A stretch of DNA of 64,000 nt from Clostridium bovifaecis (GCA_009738435.1 CP046522.1:1953249-2017248); one strand, 5' to 3'. Positions 45,813-55,710 are shown, numbered from the stretch's first letter. Numbers and translations: made by a program. Notes: a model not told the origin generated them from the letters alone.

Positions 45813-47206
45813 TCATGCTGTAACAACTCTTCTTTCCTTTACTACCTCTTCTTCTATATCCTCTACTTGATAGTATCTAATATAAATCAACGATATTCCC
45901 AAGGATATAATATCAGATATTGGGTAGGATACCCATGCCCATACTACTCCAAATCCAAAGCCGTAAACCATAATATAAACCACAGGTATGAAGATTATAA
46001 TCTGTCTAAATATAGAGAGTAAAAGCGATAGCTTTGCCATTCCCATAGCCTGATAATAATATATAGCAATATAGTATATTCCTATAGATGGAAGCATCGA
46101 AACCACTATTCTAAAAGCCTTTGCAGTGTAATTAATTATTTCAGCATCATTGACAAATACTCCAATAATCTGCTTTGTAAATATCATCATCAATGCCCAA
46201 AGGATAATTGAACTTATTGTAACAGACTTAACTGAAAACTTTATTATTTTCTTTACTCTGTCATATCTTCTTGCTCCATAATTATAAGCTGCTATAGGCT
46301 GCATGGCTGAACTAATTCCTATAATAGTTATAAATAAAAACATAGAAACCCTAGTTATAAGCCCTAAAGCAACTATAGCGTTATCTCCACCCATTTCTAC
46401 AAGAATCTTATTCAAAAATACTGCAACCACTGCATCTGAAATTTCAATGATGAAAGTTGAAAAACCAGTAAGTATAATTCCCTTATATATGCTCTTATCT
46501 AACTCCATATTAAGCTTTAGATTCATCTGCTTTTTAATTTGTAAGAATTTTATAAGGGCATATATAAAAGCAACTATTTGAGATAGAACTGTAGCAACTG
46601 CAGCTCCTCCTATACCAAAGTTAAATACTATTACTAGTAAATAATCTATTATGATATTGAAAACAGCCCCTATAGAGGTACTGACTAGAATAACCTTTGC
46701 CTCTCCAAAAGAGGTTAATATATATGACATTAAAACTCCTAGGCCTTGAAACACTACTCCAAACAATATAATAGATATATATGTTTTAGCATATGGAAAT
46801 ATAGTTTCGCTAGACCCCAATTTCATAAGTACATCTTCTCTAAAGATTAGTATAGTAAATATAAAGAATATGCTCATTGAAAGCAGAACTACAATTGCAT
46901 TTGGAATTATCCTTTTAATTCTTGAATAGTCATTTTCACCAAGACTTCTAGAAACTGCAGTAGATGTTCCAATAGCAACTAGCATAGCTATGGCTAAAAC
47001 AATCTTTGTACTGGAAAGGCAATAGTCAATGCTCCTATCCCCTTTGCTCCTATTACTTGCCCTACAAATAAGGAGTCTACCATATTGTACATTTCAGCTA
47101 CCAACATAGAAAATATTGCAGGCACTGCAAATTTAAATAATAACTTTCCCACATTCTCTCTTACGAATTCTTTGTTTTCTTCCACGGTATTTCCACCGGA
47201 TAACAT
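45813..47206 (-). pseudogene. MATE family efflux transporter, frame-broken (about 464 aa if repaired)
   Basis: A 12-helix Na+/H+-coupled multidrug exporter. Start ATG 47206 (MLSGGNTVEENKEFVREN) follows GAGGTG. The N-terminal part has KLLFKFAVPAIFSMLVAEMY and NMVDSLFVGQVIGAKGIGAL; the frame then stops at 46994 after ALTIAFPVQRLF. The rest (IAMLVAIGTSTAVSRSLGEN to 45813) follows in the next frame. One added A in the A3 run at 47005-47007 gives FPVQKIVLAIAMLVAIG and a full 464-residue transporter. Downstream of and co-oriented with the AraC-GH39-like regulator, which may control it. Confidence 0.88.
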
Positions 47207-47337
47207 AATTTTCACCTCAAAACTTATTCTTTCTATATCCATTATAGTGTTTTTATGAGGCTTTCTGCATTCACTGGTTTGCGGAACAAAAGGTACAAAG
47301 TTGCCCAACTTCATATATAGTGATTTTATGAAATAAC

Positions 47338-47366
47338 AAAAAAACACCCTAAAAAAGGTGTTTTTG
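47338..47366 (-). terminator. Terminator of the AraC-GH39-like gene
   Basis: AAAAACACC (47340-47348) pairs with GGTGTTTTT (47357-47365); the repaired stop codon (47349-47351) lies in the loop. T-rich beyond on the minus strand. Confidence 0.8.
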
Positions 47367-49438
47367 TACTTTTTGCAGGGTAATTAGCACTGCTCCATAC
47401 CCTTCTATCTTAGATATTAAGTTATACACGGGTTTCTTTTTTGCAAAATCTAAAGACATCCTAGGTTGAGAAATGCTATATAAAACATTCATCTCTTCAT
47501 CGCTAAGCCTTCGCGGTCTTCCCATGGAAATCCAGTTATTAAAGGCAGAGCCTATCTTTTCCCCAATCTCATATATAGTTACCTTGTAGTCATGCTGTAA
47601 GTTTTTTAGAGATAAAGATATCTCCCTTTCCTTTACATTTTTTTCTCCTCTTTTTTTAATTAAAGATTCTAAGCTTATAAGATTATTGAGATCCTCACTA
47701 AAACTATAGAGAAGAATTTGATAATTATCTTCACAAGAGGTTATAATATACCCTTCGTCTTTTTTATTAAATTATCCCCTAGTTTTGATAAAAAATAATA
47801 AGCATAGTATGATGCTTTCCTAATACCATGTAGTGTTGTAATTCCTTGTGATCCAAAAAACAACTCATTGCTCATAACTGAATTTTCTTCTACAGTATCA
47901 TAAGCCTTTAAAAATAACATATCGCTTTTTTCATTTATAAAGTTATGGATAATAAAAGGTACCATATAAGAGGTATCAAAAATAGAATTTACCCTATTAT
48001 CCTCCTCAAAGGGCTCCTCTATTATATCTTCTAACTCATACTTATCAAATATTTCTTGAGCAGCTTCTATATACTCCTTTGGAAGATTTTTTGCCACTCT
48101 AAATTTCCAAGTCTGAACTTCATCAATACCATATAAATCTGAGAAATACAATATAAAGCTTTCTAATAATCTTAAAAACAATTCTATTTCTTCAAATACC
48201 TTATCTAGAATAATTATAGGAATAAGCTGGATATCCACTAAAAATTCCATAAGCTTTTCAACTTCATTCCAATTAAGAAAGTCTACGTTTTTATTAAAAT
48301 ATATTCTCATATCCTTATCAAATAGATATTGAACTATACCATACTTAAAACCTATATTTTGCTGAATGTTTTTAACAAAGCTCTGCTCCTTATCCTTTAG
48401 AAGTTCTATGGCATCACCAAGGTTTATAACCTCTTTCCAGTAACTATTTAACTCTCCTAAGCTTTCTCCTACGTCAGCTTGAATTTTGATTATTTCCTTC
48501 TCGTAGTTAAATCTATCATAATCCTCAAGATAAGTCGCAATATACTCTATAGCTTCTTTTATATCTAACTCAGTATACTTCTTTGAGACTTCGTACTTCT
48601 TCTCAGAGATATAGTTCTTTTTTCTATATTGAAGTGGTGTCATTTTATAATACATTTTAAAGTATTTGTTATAATATCTAGTATGCGAAAAGCCAACCTC
48701 TTCTGAAACTTCCGATATAGTTTTTTCAGTATCTAATAGAAGTTTTACAGATTCATGAACCCTTGTTGAGTTTAAAAAGTCCATGAAATTTGTGCCTGCC
48801 ATATTTTTTATTTCATGAGATAGATAATAAGAACTTAAAAACTCCCTTTTTGCTATATCTTGAAGGCTTATCTTATTCATATAATTGTTGTATATGAACT
48901 TTGATATTCTGTGATACCTTTCAAACTGCGTGTCGTTTTCCTTTAAATCTTCTTCGTCATATATTAAATAATGAAAATTATTCAGCAAATGGAATAGCAA
49001 TTTTACCATCTGCCCTTCTATCTCCTCATCATAGTCTTCACCTTGCTGAATTGCCTCACAGGCAAGTATGGATAAAAATCTTCTAAGTATCTGATATTTT
49101 TCCTTTTCTTGAACTCCTTCTTCTGAAGAATTTGTATAAAAATAAATATTTCTAACATCACTATAGTATTTCTCAAAAAAATCCAAATCCATCTTAAATA
49201 ATAGGACCCTATTACCCTCATCATATGAGTGTATCCTATGCGGTTCATCAGCATTTATTATCTCGATCTCTCTTTCTCGCAGTTCATAAGTTTCAGACTC
49301 TATTTGGACAAATACAGTTCCCTTTAGAACAAATATTATTTCAAGACAATTATGCCAATGAAGAGGATAATCTTTTATTGTCTCTAAATTTACGGTAAGA
49401 GGAAGGTTACCTGTGAATGTTATATATTCTCTTCTCAT
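47349..49438 (-). pseudogene. AraC-type regulator fused to a GH39-like C-terminal domain, frame-broken (about 696 aa if repaired)
   Basis: Order: a cupin-like sensory domain (HWHNCLEIIFVLKGTVFVQI), an AraC helix-turn-helix pair (ISLQDIAKREFLSSYYLSHE, EVSEEVGFSHTRYYNKYFK, MTPLQYRKKNY, about 190-275), then a xylan-beta-xylosidase-like (GH39) region (LFFGSQGITTLHGIRKASYY). As written it stops at 47741 after LIKKTKGIL; one added A in the A6 run of ATAAAAAAGACG (near 47760) restores LIKKDEGYIITSCEDNYQIL and 137 further residues to 47349. Such AraC-GH39 fusions occur in Firmicutes; the domain is probably a sugar sensor rather than an enzyme. Next gene downstream is the MATE exporter. Confidence 0.82.
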
Positions 49439-49507
49439 AAGCCCTCCTTAACACAAAGCAATATATTTACCTTGATTTTATCTATATACTATAACATAAC
49501 AAAAACA

Positions 49508-49542
49508 AAATCCCATTAAGTAAATTTTACTCCATGGGATTT
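49508..49542 (-). terminator. Terminator after the agr-linked kinase
   Basis: AAATCCCAT (49508-49516) pairs with ATGGGATTT (49534-49542); TTTTGTTTTTG follows on the minus strand. Confidence 0.8.
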
Positions 49543-49585
49543 ATCCTGTCTACTAATATGAATCCCTCTAAAATGATTAATGCGC

Positions 49586-51449
49586 TTAATTGTTATCATA
49601 CATATCATATATATCAGAGAATTCTAAGTTTATTCTTTCAATATTACTTTCGTAGAACTTTTTAATTTTACATTCATTTTCTTTTAACTCCATTACAGGG
49701 AACTCTATTATAAATTCAGTTCCTTCTCCCTCTGAACTACTAACACTTATCTTTCCTCTATGCATTTCAACAAAGGACTTCACGAGATTTAACCCTATTC
49801 CACTTCCTTCATTCTCCCGAGATAAAGAAGTATTAGCTTGCCTAAAGCGCTCGAATATTATATCTATTTTATCCTTTGGAATACCTTCCCCATTGTCTTT
49901 AATATATATTAATACTATCTATACTATCTTTTATTGTTATCTCTATTTTCCCACCAGCAGGTGTGTGTTTATATGCATTTGACAATAAATTTAAGATTAT
50001 TCGTTCCATTTTATCGTGGTCAAAGGCAGTCATTTTTTCTTCAACATCAGTATCAAATATAATTTCAATGTTCTTACTTTGAAAATAAGGCGCTACTGAT
50101 AAGGCAATATCTTCTACCACTGCTACAATATTACCGTTTTCAGCATTAAAACTAAGAAAACCAGAATCTAGCTTTGTTATATCTAAAAGATTATTTATTA
50201 ATCTCATTAATCTAAAACAATTTTGCTTCATCATCTTTAAGTAACCCTTACATTTATATATTATCAGTATTATAATTATCTAAATACATAGCCATAGTTT
50301 GAATTGCGATATAGATTACATTAATAGGCGTTTTGAGTTCATGAGAGATATTAATAAAGAAATCAGTTATTAACTTATTATATTCCTTTGTTTCATTCAA
50401 TAGTCTTATGTTATCTTCAACATCTCTTTTTAATATTTCAATTTGTTTTTCAGATGAAATATCAAGCAAAAAAGTTAAGAAAGCTGGCTTACCTTCATAA
50501 ATAAAATACGAAGATGTGTTACGTACTACAATACTTTCTCCTAGCCTATTTACTATAGTTTCCTCTTGAATATTTTTTAACATTTTGTTCTTAATTATAT
50601 TTAAATATTTACTTTTTAACATACTTCTATCATCTTTATAATAGCAATCATAAAAGTATTCTCCACTTAGCTGCAAGGCATTATCATATCCAAGCAGCTT
50701 TACAGCACTTTCATTTACATATATAATTCTTCCATCATCGTGTACAATAATGGCATTTTGAGAATTTTCAAATAGCATATCATAACAAATTTTATTATTT
50801 AATAACATTTCTTCAATATGACTTCTTTTTTTATCTTGCTCTTTTAATTCACTACTTAACTGATTGAGTTTTAAATCCTTTCGTTTATTATTTTCCTTCT
50901 CAATATTGACATAATATCCAAGTATAAATGCAACAAAAACAAATATTCCCGAAATAACTAAATCTTTTTCAAAATATACATTAACCCCATTGACTATAGG
51001 CGCAAACATCATATCTGAAGTTAATATAATGCTTGTAGAAAAAATAGATGCTAGCAAACCATACTTGGATCCATATTCAATAACTGATGAAATAATCAGT
51101 AATAAAAATAAATACTTAAATTCATTCTCATAAGATTTTGATATAAATATTGGTATAGAAATAATTAATGAAAATAGTAAGGTTTCAATTACCCAAAATA
51201 CTTTTAAGCTGCTAGCTTTAAAAGTATATTTCATATTTATTACTAACCATACAATATATATTAAAGCAGTAGTCAATAAAAAAATACTGCTATACTTAAA
51301 CCATTAATTATGCCTTTACCGTTTAAAAATGTCCAATGATTTGGTAAGTCTTTGTATAATATTATATCTACAAATAAAATTATTGCTATTTTTATTGTTA
51401 ACACCATTGTATATATGTTACTTTCATCTACACATTTAACTTGTTTCAC
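49586..51449 (-). pseudogene. Membrane PAS histidine kinase of the agr locus, broken at three sites (about 622 aa if repaired)
   Basis: Start GTG 51449 follows GGCGGTGAAATT. Order: an N-terminal block of about six to eight membrane helices, coiled coil, a PAS domain (NAIIVHDDGRIIYVNESAVK), HisKA with INISHELKTPINVIY and HATPase_c (NLLSNAYKHTPAGGK, DNGEGIPKDKI, GSGIGLNLVKSF). Breaks: the A7 run 51278-51284 (needs A8), the TA tract near 50255-50260 and the TA tract 49901-49909 (each needs one TA). With these five bases the frame is exactly 623 codons. It is not an HPK10-type AgrC, and no response regulator is adjacent. It lies directly after agrD, so it may respond to the peptide. Confidence 0.82.
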
Positions 51450-51489
51450 AATTTCACCGCCAAATCTTACAATGCAAAATAGCAGTCTT

Positions 51490-51539
51490 AGTTTATAAAA
51501 AGTGACAACTATAAAAATAATTATCACTTTTTATAAACT
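51490..51539 (-). terminator. Stem-loop between agrD and the kinase gene
   Basis: A perfect 16-bp stem, AGTTTATAAAAAGTGA (51490-51505) with TCACTTTTTATAAACT (51524-51539). It could be a terminator or processing site that sets expression of the kinase apart from agrBD. Confidence 0.55.
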
Positions 51540-51575
51540 TCCCACTAGTTGCTCATTTCATATTATTGTCTACCT

Positions 51576-51725
51576 TTAAATTTCTTCTGCTTCTACTCTT
51601 AAGCAATCAGGTTCTTCTGGTTGATAAAATCCCCAAATGCAAGCAGATGCTGAAATTGATAAAGCCATAATTGTACATAACCCTGCTACAAGAGTAATAA
51701 ACATCTTTCCTAGTTTACTTTTCAT
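51576..51725 (-). CDS. agrD: Cyclic lactone/thiolactone autoinducer peptide precursor (AgrD)
   Basis: A 49-residue precursor from ATG 51725 (GGAGGTAATTAAT upstream) to TAA 51576. An amphipathic N-terminal helix (MKSKLGKMFITLVAGLCTIM) for membrane binding is followed by the peptide core ACIWGFYQPEEPDCLR and an acidic tail. The CxWxx-YQPExP pattern is that of clostridial AgrD, so the ring is probably CIWGF, closed on Cys29, with YQPEEP as the recognition segment cleaved by AgrB; the ring size is inferred. It directly follows agrB. Confidence 0.9.
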   Translation of the reverse strand: MKSKLGKMFITLVAGLCTIMALSISASACIWGFYQPEEPDCLRVEAEEI

Positions 51726-51738
51726 ATTAATTACCTCC

Positions 51739-52386
51739 TTAAATTATATATTTCAAAACAAAGTCAACTTTGTTAAGAAAGCTTATTCCAGTTATTGTAA
51801 GAGTGATTGATTGCCACAATACCCCGAGGCTAATGCATAGCATTGTTCTAGAATAAATGATTTTAGGATATATGCTATAAAGTATAAGCATAACGCTAGC
51901 TAACAATATATAAATAAGTATTACTATGATTGAAGAGTTTTTAAGCCTCTTTTTCATCTTAGCATTTACAATAGGCTTTTTTGCACTATCTACCGGCGCC
52001 CTATTTATGACAATTAGTAAGCCGAATCCTAACGCAAATACTCCAATAGCCATTAAAACAGTTTCGTTTAAGTAACATAAATATCTGTTAATTAGCATAC
52101 CAACCCCTATAGAAATTGCTGTCCCTATTACTATACAACGGCTAGGCGAAGATGCATGAGCTCCCCCGGAATATTTTTTTAGTACACTTATAATGATGGA
52201 AAATAATAAGGCCTCGTATAGTACATTGAATAATAAACCTATGATTATTATCCAAATTATTGACCATATAGTTTGAAGTAGATTAAATGCGCCATATACT
52301 ATTATTTTTTCAGCATCGCCATCTATATTCAGTGCAAGTTTTGCCTTTCTACCTATAGCTGAAGACATTCTTTCAGTTAGAGACAA
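51739..52386 (-). CDS. agrB: Accessory gene regulator B, AgrD-processing protease
   Basis: A 215-residue membrane cysteine endopeptidase that cleaves and cyclises AgrD. The catalytic pair is in KKYSGGAHASSPSRC: His of GGAH and Cys seven residues later, the exact AgrB spacing. Five to six hydrophobic segments surround it. Its start overlaps the end of the upstream membrane protein gene by 14 bp, so the two are translationally coupled; agrD begins 13 bp after its stop. Confidence 0.95.
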   Translation of the reverse strand: MSLTERMSSAIGRKAKLALNIDGDAEKIIVYGAFNLLQTIWSIIWIIIIGLLFNVLYEALLFSIIISVLKKYSGGAHASSPSRCIVIGTAISIGVGMLINRYLCYLNETVLMAIGVFALGFGLLIVINRAPVDSAKKPIVNAKMKKRLKNSSIIVILIYILLASVMLILYSIYPKIIYSRTMLCISLGVLWQSITLTITGISFLNKVDFVLKYII

Positions 52387-52840
52387 TATTAATACCTTCT
52401 TTCTTTTTAAATATAAACTTAATCAATAAAACTAATAACGAAAAAACTACTAATGATGGAATGCCCGCTAAACATTTAGTTATTGGTTTAGAAAACACAA
52501 TATCTATGTTTATATTAAATATATTAAGTATCAACATATTAAAAAACTCACTTACAGAAAGTAATAATGTATTAAAAAAAGTGCTGTATATTGCTTGCAA
52601 CAACGGTATTCCAATTAATCTAGAAATAAATATATTTATAATAATATTAATAACCATATGAACTCCAAAATGTATAGGAAGCATCCTTATAAAAAATATC
52701 ACCACAGCTAATATAACGCTGGAACACAAATATATCTTTTTATTAAAAGGATGCTTGGAAACTACATGAACTCCCCACATATATATCATCATCTCTGGTA
52801 TTAGCCTCATAAATAACTCTATAGGCGCTATCTTTAACAT
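52373..52840 (-). CDS. Integral membrane protein resembling the AgrC sensor domain without a kinase
   Basis: 155 residues with about five membrane helices (IYLCSSVILAVVIFFIRMLP, MVINIIINIFISRLIGIPLL and SLVVFSLLVLLIKFIF are clear). It ends in a short basic tail (KFIFKKKEGINIVSN) where an AgrC-type protein would continue into its kinase. Placement as first gene of the agr operon, overlapping agrB, suggests a role in sensing or moving the peptide. The AgrC resemblance is by topology and context only. Start ATG 52840 follows GAGAGGAG. Confidence 0.7.
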   Translation of the reverse strand: MLKIAPIELFMRLIPEMMIYMWGVHVVSKHPFNKKIYLCSSVILAVVIFFIRMLPIHFGVHMVINIIINIFISRLIGIPLLQAIYSTFFNTLLLSVSEFFNMLILNIFNINIDIVFSKPITKCLAGIPSLVVFSLLVLLIKFIFKKKEGINIVSN

Positions 52841-53197
52841 ATAGATCTCCTCTCTCGTACTAATAAAACAGTTTGAATTTTGAACCTTTTACGCAATCTT
52901 TTACACAATATTGAAATAATTGAATTAGTTTCTTTAAATGTATACATTTTATTATTCTACATTTCAATTCAAATTCCTTCTTAAATATTCCTTGTAATAC
53001 ATACTTTTTACATAATCAGATTAAATTCTAGTTATACAATAATATAAAATTCTTATAATAAAACAGATTTATACAATCTATTCATTTTAGTAACATATCC
53101 TTGTATGTCTTTACAATAGTTTCAAGAATTGATATCATTTACTTAAATACAACAAATAACTTTTATGTAGAAAATTACATAGATAAGGAGGAATAAT
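52841..53197. other. Divergent control region, agr operon / degV
   Basis: About 355 bp. On the minus strand, about 45-65 bp before the first agr gene, two tandem 12-mers GTGTAAAAGATT and GCGTAAAAGGTT (52906-52883) stand out. No clear promoter was fixed for either side and no frame is seen. Confidence 0.5.
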
Positions 53198-54025
53198 ATG
53201 ATTCAGTTTATAACAGACAGCTCTGCTGATTTACCTAAGGAGATTATAGAACAATACAACATTCATGTTGTCCCATTAAATATAAGTGTTAACAATGAAG
53301 ATTATCTAGAAGGTGTAGATATTTCACCTCAAAAATTTTTCCAAAAGATGTTTACTTCTACTAATTTACCTAAAACTTCTCAACCCTCTCCATCCTCCTT
53401 TTCAGAAATCTTTAGTAAAATATCAAAAGATGATGAAGCATTATGTTTTACTATATCTTCAGGGTTAAGTGGTACCTATCAGTCTGCTTGTCTTGGTAAA
53501 GATTTATCTAATTCAAATGTTACTATTTTCGATACCTTAGGAGGCTCCTTAGGTCACGGTATTCAAATACTAAATGCCGCACAATTGGCCGCTGAAGGTC
53601 TACCTTTGGATAAGATTATTGAAAAATTGAAAGAATATCGCAGCGAGATGAATATACTCATTCTACTAAATACCCTTGAGAATATAGTTAAGGGCGGCAG
53701 GTTAAGTAAATTTCAGGGTTCTGTAGCCAAAATCTTTGATATAAAGGTTTTGCTTGAAGGTGTAGAAGGAAAAGTAGAAATTCTAGAAAAAATCCGTGGA
53801 AAGAAGAAGTTTTTACAAAGGGTTCTAGATATGATCGGTGACAGGAAACAGGACTTTTCAGATACAACTTTTGGAATTACTCATGTAGATAATCTCAAAG
53901 ATGCTGAATTCTTAAAGAATGAAATTATGAAACGGTATAATCCGAAAGATATAATAATAAACTATATGGGTGCAACAATGGCAACCTACGCTGGCAAAGG
54001 TGGGATGATTATTTCTTTTTTATAA
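53198..54025 (+). CDS. DegV family fatty-acid-binding protein
   Basis: A 275-residue DegV (FakB-like) protein. Hallmarks: ITDSSADLPKEIIEQYNIHV at the N-terminus with the lipid-carboxylate-binding TDSSAD, TSQPSPSSFSEIF, CFTISSGLSGTYQSAC and a C-terminal GKGGMIISFL. FakB proteins present fatty acids to the FakA kinase; no fakA is adjacent, so the partner must be elsewhere. Start ATG 53198 follows AAGGAGG. Divergent from the agr operon. Confidence 0.92.
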   Translation: MIQFITDSSADLPKEIIEQYNIHVVPLNISVNNEDYLEGVDISPQKFFQKMFTSTNLPKTSQPSPSSFSEIFSKISKDDEALCFTISSGLSGTYQSACLGKDLSNSNVTIFDTLGGSLGHGIQILNAAQLAAEGLPLDKIIEKLKEYRSEMNILILLNTLENIVKGGRLSKFQGSVAKIFDIKVLLEGVEGKVEILEKIRGKKKFLQRVLDMIGDRKQDFSDTTFGITHVDNLKDAEFLKNEIMKRYNPKDIIINYMGATMATYAGKGGMIISFL

Positions 54026-54193
54026 TTTATATGATGCTTCAGTCCTATATGCAATGTCCAGCAAATGTTTTTCCGCCAATCACTCCTAGAACAAATGTGC
54101 AGTAACTAGATGGTAGATAAAGAGACAGCAACAGCATCTCTTCTTAAATTCAAAAGAACTGAAATAGTATAATCTATCTGGTCTTATCCAAAT

Positions 54194-54222
54194 AAAAGCC
54201 CTTGAACAAATCAAGGACTTTT
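54194..54222. terminator. Bidirectional terminator, degV / nitroreductase
   Basis: AAAAGCCCTTGA (54194-54205) pairs with TCAAGGACTTTT (54211-54222), loop 5 nt. Confidence 0.8.
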
Positions 54223-54260
54223 AATATTTTAAGGTAACCTTAGTTCTAAAATATTACACA

Positions 54261-54827
54261 CTATAAAATTATATTGTCTAAGGATCGTTTTGGTACGTGG
54301 TGGACGCTGTTTTCATCTCTCCAATACTTAACATCACCAGTTGAGTCCATAGATTCAATAATTACTTCTTCCTTCGGCTTTCCCAATGCTACTACTAAAA
54401 GTATTTCGTAATTATCTTCCAGATTAAGTTTCAACTTTAGTTTCTTCTTATCTATGTTTCCAATCATGCATCCACCAAGATTTCTTTCAACAGCCCCTAG
54501 TAGGATGCTTTGTGCCGCAATCCCTAAATCAATAGAAGGACTTTTACTAACATCTAAATCATTTAGCATAATAATGTAGGCACTTGGTCTCTCTCCCTTT
54601 TCAGGTCCTTCCCAGTCTTTTAGATATCCTGCCCATGCTAAAGTTTCAAAAATACTTTTATTTTTATCTTCTGTATTTGATAAGATATACCTTAAAGGCT
54701 GTAGGTTTGCTGCTGAGGATGATAGTCTAGCAAGATCTACTAATTCCTTTAGAGTATCCATTTCAATGATATGACTTTCGTAAAATCTTCTATAAGATCT
54801 ATTTTTTGCTACTAACTCTTTAATCAT
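54261..54827 (-). CDS. Nitroreductase family protein
   Basis: A 188-residue FMN-dependent oxidoreductase of the nitroreductase fold. FMN contacts: KNRSYRRFYESHII (Arg cluster at residues 9-14), LARLSSSAANLQPLRYIL, and GLGIAAQSILLGAVERNLGG-like LGIAAQSILLGAVERNLGG with the Gly-rich C-terminal half; VVALGKPKEE near the end. The substrate is unknown; roles range from flavin reduction to thiopeptide or nitro-compound reduction. Start ATG 54827 follows GAGGTGAG. 22 bp downstream of the YdeI-like gene, so likely co-transcribed. Confidence 0.9.
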   Translation of the reverse strand: MIKELVAKNRSYRRFYESHIIEMDTLKELVDLARLSSSAANLQPLRYILSNTEDKNKSIFETLAWAGYLKDWEGPEKGERPSAYIIMLNDLDVSKSPSIDLGIAAQSILLGAVERNLGGCMIGNIDKKKLKLKLNLEDNYEILLVVALGKPKEEVIIESMDSTGDVKYWRDENSVHHVPKRSLDNIIL

Positions 54828-54849
54828 TTTCTCACCTCAAACATAGTTT

Positions 54850-55320
54850 TTATTTCATTTTTTCTTTATTAATAAGCATTTCTATTACTTGTTCTAGTCT
54901 TGAATCTAGAGTTTCTTTTTTCTTTGCTGATGCTATATAATTTATAAATTTATTCTTTTGGCTGTCCGTTAAGGTATCAAAAAATTGTTTAGCCTCATTA
55001 TTTTCAATAAAAGCTGAATTAAGATCTTCAGGTATATCCTTTAATCTACTATCATTGTCTTTCCTTATCGTAACCTCTATTTCATCCCCTGGATTCTTTC
55101 CTATTTTAGCTCTAATTGCTTTAGTTATACCGATTATATGACAATCACCGCCCATATTAGCAAGAATACCTCTATACTCATATCCATCAAAAGTAGCTGC
55201 AACCTTTACCCTTCCTCTAGTACCAAAGATTTCTTGTACATCATAGGGGAATTTTACATAAGCTCCATCAACTTTATCAGCAGCAATGATTAAAGCTTTA
55301 AATCTTATTAATGTGTCCAT
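54850..55320 (-). CDS. YdeI/OmpD-associated family protein (DUF1905 plus OmdA)
   Basis: 156 residues: an N-terminal DUF1905 beta domain (VKFPYDVQEIFGTRGRVKV, YRGILANMGGDCHIIGITKA, KNPGDEIEVTIRKD) followed by the helical OmdA/YdeI domain (SQKNKFINYIASAKKKETLD). The OmdA domain is linked with bacteriocin or antimicrobial protection in some bacteria, but the function is not settled. Start ATG 55320 follows AGGAGG. Upstream partner of the nitroreductase gene. Confidence 0.85.
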   Translation of the reverse strand: MDTLIRFKALIIAADKVDGAYVKFPYDVQEIFGTRGRVKVAATFDGYEYRGILANMGGDCHIIGITKAIRAKIGKNPGDEIEVTIRKDNDSRLKDIPEDLNSAFIENNEAKQFFDTLTDSQKNKFINYIASAKKKETLDSRLEQVIEMLINKEKMK

Positions 55321-55389
55321 ATATTTTCCTCCTATCTTTAAATATCTTATATCATCCTAATATATCCATTACATAGACACTACATCTGT

Positions 55390-55545
55390 CTACTTATCAA
55401 AAAATCCACCTTTCTTAGTGTTTCTAAAAGCCTTTTGGCTTTTACCTATGCTTTTACTTGGTCTTCCAAGTGAGCAGTGCTGTGAGCTCTTTTTATTTTT
55501 CTCTTCAAGTATTTTTTTCATCAGTTCTATGTTTTTTTCTGACAT
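55390..55545 (-). CDS. Small basic clostridial protein, 51 aa, unknown function
   Basis: ATG 55545 (GGAGATTGTATA upstream) opens 51 residues, MSEKNIELMKKILEEKNKK, continuing with SSQHCSLGRPSKSIGKSQKA and ending KKGGFFDK at TAG 55390. An N-terminal helix is followed by a basic, Ser/Lys/Gly-rich tail ending in GGFFDK. I recall similar small proteins annotated as hypothetical in clostridia; no function is known. It lies upstream of the YdeI-like gene on the same strand, about 70 bp away. Confidence 0.75.
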   Translation of the reverse strand: MSEKNIELMKKILEEKNKKSSQHCSLGRPSKSIGKSQKAFRNTKKGGFFDK

Positions 55546-55710
55546 TATACAATCTCCTTATTTTAGCATGTAACTATCTCAGATTTTTTCATATCCATGG
55601 TATATCCCATTTATTATAAAAATAGCCTAGCATTCTGAATATAGTATCTATATTATACACTACCATAATCACCATAGCCATAATTATTAGCACATTGAAA
55701 TATACCTAAT

